From assembly GCA_037447655.1 (NCBI GenBank), contig JBBHKE010003486.1, positions 91,634 through 155,633 on the forward strand: a DNA stretch of 64,000 bases, written 5' to 3'. The notes beneath the pieces are model-generated. The model searched no databases. It was not told the DNA's origin and was given only the letters and a program-made list of their open reading frames with translations. Shown here piece by piece: positions 57,461 through 64,000 of this stretch; position 1 is the first letter of the stretch, and each line of letters begins with the position of its first letter. Both the position numbers and the translations under genes were made by a program. This stretch comes from Zygnema cylindricum. Taxonomy: Eukaryota > Streptophyta > Zygnematophyceae > Zygnematales > Zygnemataceae.

Positions 57461-58720
57461 TACTCTTATGAACTAGAAGCGTGGCAAAATATACCAAACG
57501 TAAATTCGGTTACTGCATGATATAATCAATGCCCACTGCCATGTAGTGTGACCCGTAAACATTGTAACCATCAAGGTTTTGCCAAATTTGTGGGTTTTTA
57601 GCATTGGCAAGTACAGTACTGTAGTGCACTTACTTACAAGTTGCTTGATTTACTTCCTAGAGTTGGCCACATGAACAAACTTTGTATATATGTCTTGAGA
57701 GGTGGCTTGTTTTGGAGCCACTTACAGATATAGTGTTGTTTACACTAACTTATGATTTTGGGTAAAAAAATAAGCTACACAGTGTATCGCTATCAGTGTT
57801 AATAAATTTTTCGCCACTTAAAACATCTTTTCTCCGTACACACTTGTCCGATTTTCACATGGAGACCGCCAATCGTAAGGTGAGAATCTTACCTTTCAAT
57901 CGAAACCGTCAGATCCACAATCCTAATCCGACAAATGTGTACGGAGAAAAATGTTTTTAACGGACAAAAAAATCATTAACCCTAATAGCAATTCACGGTG
58001 TACTGTACAGTACTGAACCGAGCAATTTTCCCGCTACGGACAAACGGTGGGAGCGGTGAGAGGTTGCGGCGCACGCGTCCACGTCGCCCCCCTTTCATTC
58101 CGTTTTACGACGCGCCGCGCCGCGCGGACGTCGTGTGTATAAATATGTTCAGGGTTTTATTCTCATTCGTGTTTTTTTTTATTAAAAAAAAAACACCACC
58201 ACCCAAAAACCCTAAGGTTAAATGTAAGGTACCCGGGCGGTATCTTGCGATCGGTGAGAATAACGCCTTTTTTGGGTGTAAAATACGAATCTCACCACTC
58301 CCACCAGCCGGGCCAACTCGTAAGAAACCTAGACTGTACCTGGAGAGTGATTGACTCTCATAGCGATGGGGTGGCGTAGTGCACATAATGTGGTCGCACT
58401 AAAAAACACTATTTTGCGTATAGTACGAGCTCAAGAAAACGCACATTCAAACTTTGCGTGTGAATGGTTGACGAAAAAGACCAAGACCGTACATAAAAGA
58501 CAAATATTGACTTTCATGAAAAGGAATAAAGGATCGCGAGAGAAATAATGACTTTAACAAGACCGCTATCATTGGAACATCTTCTGTCACAAGCTGTTCG
58601 GTCCACGCTGTCATAATCAACCGGAGTTCAAAATTTCTAACTGTACGGCGTTTCCTGTATAGAATCTGACTGAATTTCGCCGATATTCATCGTTATTCAC
58701 TCCAAACTACACCGCGAATC
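57460..58720 (+). repeat. Downstream copy of the gene-flank segment
   Basis: Diverged copy of 50640-52800. 58010-58150 matches the COBRA-side promoter block including TATAAATATG, but no COBRA exon follows. The order of blocks is changed: the TATA block precedes the CATAATGTGGTCGCACTAAA block here. A MITE (57776-58002) interrupts it. Confidence 0.7.
57776..58002. mobile_element. MITE, short class
   Basis: Left TACACAGTGTATCGCTATCA; right end, reverse complemented, TACACCGTGAATTGCTATTA. About 227 bp with GGAGACCGCCAATCGTAAGG inside. Lies at a break in the duplicated segment. Confidence 0.85.
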
Positions 58721-58733
58721 GTTATTAGTGTCA
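58708..58733 (+). mobile_element. Single MITE terminus
   Basis: TACACCGCGAATCGTTATTA matches the family terminus. No partner end was found downstream, so the copy is truncated or too diverged. It falls at the end of the duplicated segment. Confidence 0.5.
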
Positions 58734-59284
58734 AAGTTTAAATAGTGTTGAAGAAATTTTACCGTAATTGATGCTAATTAAGAATTTATTTTTTTTCAAA
58801 AAAAAGGTGTATTCTAATTTCGGCGTTTATGCTAATTTGGGAACAACAAAAATGGAATATTCGCCGTACGATTATATACATTAATATATGTATCCGTACA
58901 AAATATTAGAAATCGTACACCGTCGCGAATTTAAAATATCCGTACATGCTATACTAATTTGCGTGTTAGACTAATCCCGTTTTTTTGAGCGCACGTTCCT
59001 GTGCGTGCGCGTCTGATTTAATTCATTTTTTGTAACTTTTCACTTGAAAAGGTACAGTTATGTACGGTTTGACATCGACCTTACTCCACACTATTTATAT
59101 TTTATTGTACTTTCGGGCTTTACTTTATTTTTGTACGGTACCTTAATTAACGTCAAGGAAAAATAAAAATCATGTATCCTATCAGTATATAAATAAGGGA
59201 AGGTTGTTCGCCCCTCTGCATACCTTTTATAGGCGGTAGGCGGCGTGTCTGTCTTCGATTTTTTCCGTCCGTCCGCAGTACAAA
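58734..59284. other. GTAC-rich spacer
   Basis: No gene seen. Several CCGTAC and GTACGG words. Confidence 0.35.
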
Positions 59285-60012
59285 CATGTGTACGGCTGGC
59301 ACAATGAAACGCTCCCGTGCGACTGTCCGCAATACGGACCTCCGTACCCCTGGCACAATGTAACGGTGCCGCCCGTACCGCCGTACGGATGGCGTAATCT
59401 TACATTGCCAGTTGTCGGTGTGCAGACCACCGTACGGCTGGCATACTCCAACATTGCCAACCGTCGGTGTGCAGAGCGTTGTACAGTTGGCAAAACCTAA
59501 CATTGCCAACCGTCGGTGTGCAGACCGCCGTACGGCTGGCGTAATCTAACATTGCCAACCGTCGGTGTGCAAGCTGGCACAATGCAGCGTTGTCGTGCGT
59601 CGCAGTACAGACCACCGTACGGCTAGCATGATGTAGCGTTGCCGTGAGTTGTGTTACAGACCGCCGAACGGCTGGCATGATGTAGTGTTGCTGTGCGTCG
59701 CGGTACAGACCACCGTACGGATGGCATGATTTACACCTTTAAATCGTTATTAGCGTATAGAAATTATTAGTGTAAAGAAAAAATTAGCGTCATTCATTTT
59801 AATTTAGTGCCAGAAGACGTGGCAGATTATGGTCCACGTCCTTAAATAGTGTAATTTATTATATTCAAGGTATTAATGTCAAAATTTTGGGGTGCCGATA
59901 CATCGTACATAAGGCTACTAACGATTCACGGTGTAGCGTTGTCGTGCGTAACGGTACAGGCCGCCGTACTGCTAGCACAATCTAAAGTTACCAACAGTCC
60001 CCAGTACAGACT
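59285..60012. repeat. GC-richer minisatellite, split by a MITE
   Basis: Roughly 47-60-nt units around CCGTACGGCTGGCATAATG and CATTGCCAACCGTCGGTGTG, about nine before and one or two after the MITE at 59732-59935. Frames on both strands (for example 59153-59678 minus) repeat the same peptides and are not genes. Confidence 0.75.
59732..59935. mobile_element. MITE inserted in the minisatellite
   Basis: Left TACACCTTTAAATCGTTATTA; right end, reverse complemented, TACACCGTGAATCGTTAGTA. 204 bp, with minisatellite sequence on both sides (ATGGCATGAT.. and ..GCGTTGTCGTGCGT), which defines its limits. Confidence 0.7.
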
Positions 60013-60201
60013 AGCGGCCGCACCGGCCCCTAAAAAAGCGTCGTTAAAAGCATAGAGGTACCTAGCGTACGGATTTTCACTTTTTTACGAAAATGCGTTG
60101 ATTTTTAAAGATTTTGAAATTTTTTGTTAAATTCGTATACTTTTTTGTGTACGGAAATAAGTACGAAAAAATGTACGGAGGTATAAAAAAAAGGTTGAAA
60201 G

Positions 60202-60225
60202 TACACCATGAATCGCTATTAAAGT
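60202..60225 (+). mobile_element. Single MITE terminus
   Basis: TACACCATGAATCGCTATTA matches the family end; no partner end was found. Confidence 0.4.
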
Positions 60226-60794
60226 TAAGAAATTAATACACATTCACATTTTTTAGGGTAGCCATGAAAGTCTATGTTCACATGTACGACGCCTAAATAT
60301 GTGAGAACAGGTTAGCGCTATTTTCTTTCGTCTTTATGACTTTGAATCAAATCTGATACAATTTTCCGTCTGGCGCACTCAGTTTCCACTGTTGACGCCC
60401 TCATTTGACACTCACTCAATTTCCACAGTCCACGCCCTCATTTGTCACTTATTTTTTACGTCTGTATAAAATAATTACAAGATTTAGTACGGACTGACAT
60501 TTTGTACGCTACAATATCTAAAACCATTCAAATTAGTAACTAACGCTATTTAAACAATACGAATATATAAGTACGATTTTCCGTGCAACACATGTAGAAA
60601 TAAAAGGTTATTTTATTATTTTATAGGTTTTGTAAAATGCAGAAAGAAGCAGAGGGAGTCTGCCTCTCACTCCTCTCTCCAGCTCCCACACTTGTCGCAG
60701 TCACTGAAAGTTGGAGAGGGAGATAGAGCCATGGCCGCCTATGCTATCTCGACGGGGACAGATATTAGGTTGGTAGATATTACCAAAATGAACT

Positions 60795-60872
60795 TGGCGG
60801 ACCCAGGATTTGAACTTGGTACCTGCCGTCCGTCAAGGCAGCCGGTAGCCGGTAGCCTTAGCCATCTAGTCT
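60795..60872 (-). other. tRNA-like sequence, possible SINE head
   Basis: The minus strand has an A-box-like TGGCTAAGGC and a B-box-like AGTTCAAATCC at tRNA spacing, a TTCAAAT T-loop and a CTGCC/GGCAG anticodon stem. The 5' acceptor arm does not pair with GTCCGCC and the anticodon loop is 9 nt, so it is not a functional tRNA. Confidence 0.4.
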
Positions 60873-61581
60873 AAACCGAAGATATATGATATATGGTTTG
60901 GTAGTTATTTAAATGTTAACACGTAGGCTATTTCATTCAACGGGATATTTCAACATAGATACAATTTGTAATGTACGGCGTACGGAAAATCCGAAACGAA
61001 TATCGCGCATTTTGTTTCGAAGGCGAAACAAATATTGCGCAAGTATTTATGACGGCCACGATTGTAATCTGGCTTAATCGGACGACCACGAAGCATGCCG
61101 AGATCGCGAAATGGGTTTTCGGTGGTTTGCGGACGACATCACATCAATCGCCACGTGTCACAATCACATTTGATTACGGCATCTACGAGGATTCCAGGAA
61201 CGAATCTAAAAATGACATGTGTCGACTTATTGGCCATGTCGTACAATGGTCGTACAAAAAGTACACCGGCCCTTGTACCTTTATGTACGATACACTATTA
61301 TGATTGGTGCCGTACCTCAGTAGATAGAGTTTTAAAGAGAGATAGGACTTAGAATTTTTTTATAGATTGGACCCTCTCTCCCAGTGAGCTTCTGTACAAA
61401 AGGTCAACTTTGACCCTACATAACTTACTGCTCAAGGGAGCAAATTCACAAATTCTTTTTGCTATCGACTCAGGGGAGTCTTGCCTTCACAAGGGTGAAG
61501 GTAGTCAGAGTTTTTGTCTACCAGGGTGGCAGTTATTCTTGTTGAAACACAAAGGGGTCAGGGTTATCCTATAGGCTTCGT
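60873..61581. other. Region before the copia primer site, probable LTR
   Basis: By position this should hold the 5' LTR of the copia element, ending at about 61625 (..GAGTTACA). The LTR start could not be found without its partner. The 110-codon frame at 60971-61303 has no domain. Confidence 0.4.
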
Positions 61582-61626
61582 GTGAGCTGCCTACTCGGAG
61601 GTCCTATGGAGGTCTTAGAGTTACAC

Positions 61627-61641
61627 GTTATGGGCCCACCA
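61627..61641 (+). other. Copia primer site (half tRNA-iMet) overlapping gag ATG
   Basis: GTTATGGGCCCACCA is complementary to the initiator tRNA-Met anticodon arm over 15 nt. Its ATG (61630), complement of the CAU anticodon, is in frame with gag (MGPPSKVPIFNGVGF). Confidence 0.75.
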
Positions 61642-62616
61642 TCTAAGGTGCCCATATTCAATGGAGTTGGCTTCATATACTGGGAAAGTATGATGACAAG
61701 AGCTCTATGTGAGAAACGGTTTTGGGGAATAGTGAGTGGACGGGTGAGGCGTCCATCCAGTCTTGGGATACCTCTAGGGTTTACAAGAGGCAGATTCACT
61801 AGAGATGCAGATCCATCTTCAACGGAGGAGAAAAAGGAAAGAGAGGTGGTGGACAAAGGAAAGGAGAAGGAGACGACCACACCAATAGCAACTGGTTCGG
61901 CATTCATGTCACCTATTCCGAGGAACGAGGAGAATGATACTGATACATGGGAATTCAACAATATGGCGGCAAAGCACTTCATCCTCCGCCATCTTACTCA
62001 AGGACTTGTATTTCCTCATTTGCAGGTAGAAAGGGCATCCGATCTTTGGATGGCTCTCATAGAGGTGTTCTGAAGTGGTACGATTTAGCAACAACAGTTG
62101 GCTAATCAGAAAGTTAAGGAGTATGTATACAAAGGGGGAAAGATGTTGGATTTTTGCAATGAGCTTGCTACACTTTTCATGGAACTAGAGAGTGCTGGAA
62201 AAGTATTTAGTGAAAAGGAAAAAGTCAACTGTTTACTGATGAAGTTGCCCGATGAGTTCAAGAACATAGTCAACAGTGCGAAGGACTTGGCGGACTCAAG
62301 GTGGATTTGGAATTCAGTGGTAGGGATGATTCTCGTTTGGGAGAATACAATTGAGATCCGAAGGGGAGGAAAGTGTGGGCAAGCTTTGGCAGCTGGGACC
62401 GATTGGAGAAACAATGATTCCAGAAATCAGGCTGAAAATTATCGAGGGGAGGAGCAGAAAAATCAGACCGAGGAGTTTGGACCAAGGACTCCCAAGGGTT
62501 TGTGCCATTTTTGTAAGAAACCGGGGCACTATATGGCTGAATGCACTAAGTTAACCAAGCTGTGGTTAAAGGTGGGGCAGACCGGTGGATCCTCGAGAGG
62601 AAAGAAAAAGGCCCTT
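61630..62616 (+). pseudogene. Copia gag with zinc knuckle
   Basis: Starts MGPPSKVPIFNGVGFIYWES, the KVPIFNG..YWxxxM opening of copia gag, then the UBN2-like MLDFCNELATLFMELESAGK and VNCLLMKLPDEFKNIV. The knuckle CHFCKKPGHYMAEC (62503-62544) is CX2CX4HX4C. Two stops (62071, 62086) lie in the middle; an in-frame start upstream at 61582 is also open. Confidence 0.88.
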
Positions 62617-63330
62617 GTGACACAGGTACATGAGGCGGAATCCGAGGACGAGGACGATGAACTCCTATTGGATGAGGAGTTAGAAGCGAAAAACGAGGTC
62701 GAAATTCCACGAAAGCAAAAATGTGCTTTCGGTGGATTGAAAGGTGAAGCAGGCTGGATTGTAGATTCAGGTGCATCCATGCACATGTGTAAAGATAAAC
62801 ACCTGTTCACTAAGATAAGAAAGATTCCCAGCGTAGAGGTAGAGTACGGGGATGGGAGGATAGTCACTACTACTCTTGTAGGATCGGTAGATCTAAAAGT
62901 GTTAGTAGAAGGAAAGACATCTATAGTTACATTCTCCAATGTATTGTTTATTCCGGAGCTGAACAAAAACCTCATCTCTACGTCTGTATTAGATGATAAG
63001 GGTTTTGATACTAGCACTAAGAAAAGAATCCTTACTGCTAGTTTTGAGGAGGAAGTTTTTGAGGAGGAAGTTTATTTCACTGCTGAAAAAGGTAGCCAAG
63101 GGATGTTTAGGCTGATTTTAAGCTATGAAAAGAAGAAACTTTATTATGTTGGTGTTCATGATATAATGTTGTGGCATAAGAGGCTTGGGCATGTGAATCT
63201 AGATAAGTTAAGATAGATGAAAAAGATGGGAGTAGTGGAAGGGATTTAGTTCGGTGAAAGTGAGAATCTAAGTGATTGTAGTGGATGTGCTCAAGGTAAA
63301 GCACACAGGTTACTCTTCCCAAAAATTGCC
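62617..63330 (+). pseudogene. Copia protease and pre-integrase zinc region
   Basis: GWIVDSGASMHMCKD is the copia aspartic protease site (DSGAS.H), with ILTASFEEEV and a tandem EEEVFEEEVY duplication later. MLWHKRLGHVNLDKLR and CSGCAQGKAHR form the HHCC pre-integrase motif. TAG codons at 63214 and 63247 interrupt it. Confidence 0.87.
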
Positions 63331-63933
63331 ACCTATAAAGGAGAAAAGATTCTAGATTTAGTACACACAGATATTTGGGGGCCGGCCAGAGTGCCTTCAC
63401 CCGGGGGGAAGAGATTTATAATGACTATCACCAATGATTGGTCTCGGTATTCCAGCGTGTATTTTTTGAAAAATAAGTCAGAGGCTCAGGAATGTTTTAA
63501 ACAATATAAAGCATGGAGTGAAAAACTCCATGAAACCTCAATCAAGAGAGTAAGGAGTGATAATGGTGGAGAGTATACCTCTAACCAGTTTGAGGATTTT
63601 CTGAGAGAAGATGGAGTGCAACACCAAAAGACAGTTTCTGAAAATCCTGAGCAGAACGGTGTAGCTGAAAGATTAAATGGAACACTGAGTGATAGTGCTA
63701 GGAGTATGCTGTCAGATAAGGAGATAGGAAAGAAGTTTTGGGCCGAAGCAATGAACTGTGCAAATTATCTCAAGAATAGAGTTCTTACTTCAGCAGTAAA
63801 AGGCCAAACACCTTATGAGAGATGGACATGCCGAAAACCTGATGTTTTAGACTTAAAGGTTTTCGGTAGTCAAGTGTTCAGTTTAGACACAGATCGGTCA
63901 AACTGGAAGTTAGATCCAAAAGGAAAACCATGA
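63331..63933 (+). pseudogene. Copia integrase core
   Basis: Catalytic residues are seen in LVHTDIWGPARVPS, RVRSDNGGEYTSNQF and EQNGVAERLNGTLSDSAR (D, D, E all present). Then WAEAMNCANYLKNRVLT and PYERWTCRKPDVLDLKVFG. A TGA at 63931 interrupts the frame before YLLGYDEDVKGYRVYD, which continues to the window edge. Confidence 0.9.
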
Positions 63934-64000
63934 TATCTACTAGGATATGATGAAGATGTAAAAGGATACAGAGTCTATGATCTCAAAAGAGAGGATATTA

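Larger units (their letters stand above)
61627..64000 (+). mobile_element. Ty1/copia retrotransposon, 5' part
   Basis: Primer site, gag, zinc knuckle, protease, pre-integrase and integrase occur in copia order (integrase before RT). All lie in one continuous frame from 61630 to the window end with five stops (62071 TGA, 62086 TAG, 63214 TAG, 63247 TAG, 63931 TGA) and no frameshift. RT and RNase H should lie beyond 64000. Confidence 0.92.

Noticed and set aside
59153-59678. Overlapping ORFs on both strands with repeated peptides
   Set aside because: They are the minisatellite read in several frames.
60971-61303. 110-codon ORF upstream of the copia element
   Set aside because: No domain; it lies where the 5' LTR is expected.
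61630-64000. Alternative genetic code (TAG/TGA read as amino acids)
   Set aside because: The COBRA-like gene ends at a TAG in the expected place after the GPI tail; decay of a dead element is simpler.

Overview
This window looks like nuclear DNA of a streptophyte (green plant lineage), most likely a charophyte alga or an early-diverging land plant. The evidence is a seven-exon COBRA-like gene with GT-AG introns and a plant-type GPI-anchor tail, a second spliced gene with a plastid-like leader, plant-type Ty3/gypsy and Ty1/copia elements, and many MITEs and microsatellites. A gypsy element carrying a DNA methyltransferase points towards charophytes, where such elements have been reported. Most of the 64 kb is repeat; only two spliced host genes and one orphan ORF stand out.

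Layout. 1-6157: a decayed gypsy element on the minus strand (integrase, RNase H, RT, protease, gag, tRNA-Met primer site, one LTR). 7560-14050: a patchwork of copia-type remnants in both orientations. 14130-18850 and 32700-36280: copies of a roughly 2-kb repeat family (called R here) with a long pyrimidine tract. 19232-32004: a 12.8-kb gypsy element on the minus strand whose pol carries a cytosine-5 DNA methyltransferase domain between protease and reverse transcriptase; this is the main finding. 33369-35322: a 1.95-kb terminal-inverted-repeat transposon with a 6-bp target duplication, inserted in an R copy and holding a nested foldback unit. 36300-41300: microsatellites, G-runs, purine/pyrimidine tracts and GTAC-rich DNA.

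41997-44549: a spliced gene for an acidic, probably plastid-targeted membrane protein. 45300-47040: a cluster of MITEs sharing a TACACCGTG terminus. 47948-48877: an intact 309-codon single-exon ORF of unknown function. 50640-58720: the COBRA-like gene (53119-56104) flanked by diverged copies of its own upstream region, each copy split by different insertions. 59285-60012: a GC-richer minisatellite split by a MITE. 61627-64000: the 5' part of a copia element (primer site, gag, protease, integrase) running off the window.

How it fits together. The methyltransferase element is inactive: its pol has in-frame stops and frameshifts. Stops in it and in the right-hand copia element are all TAG or TGA, which fits C-to-T decay of methylated CAG and CGA codons. 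The host gene regions are spaced by MITEs, and both spliced genes have a (GA)n tract immediately before the start codon.
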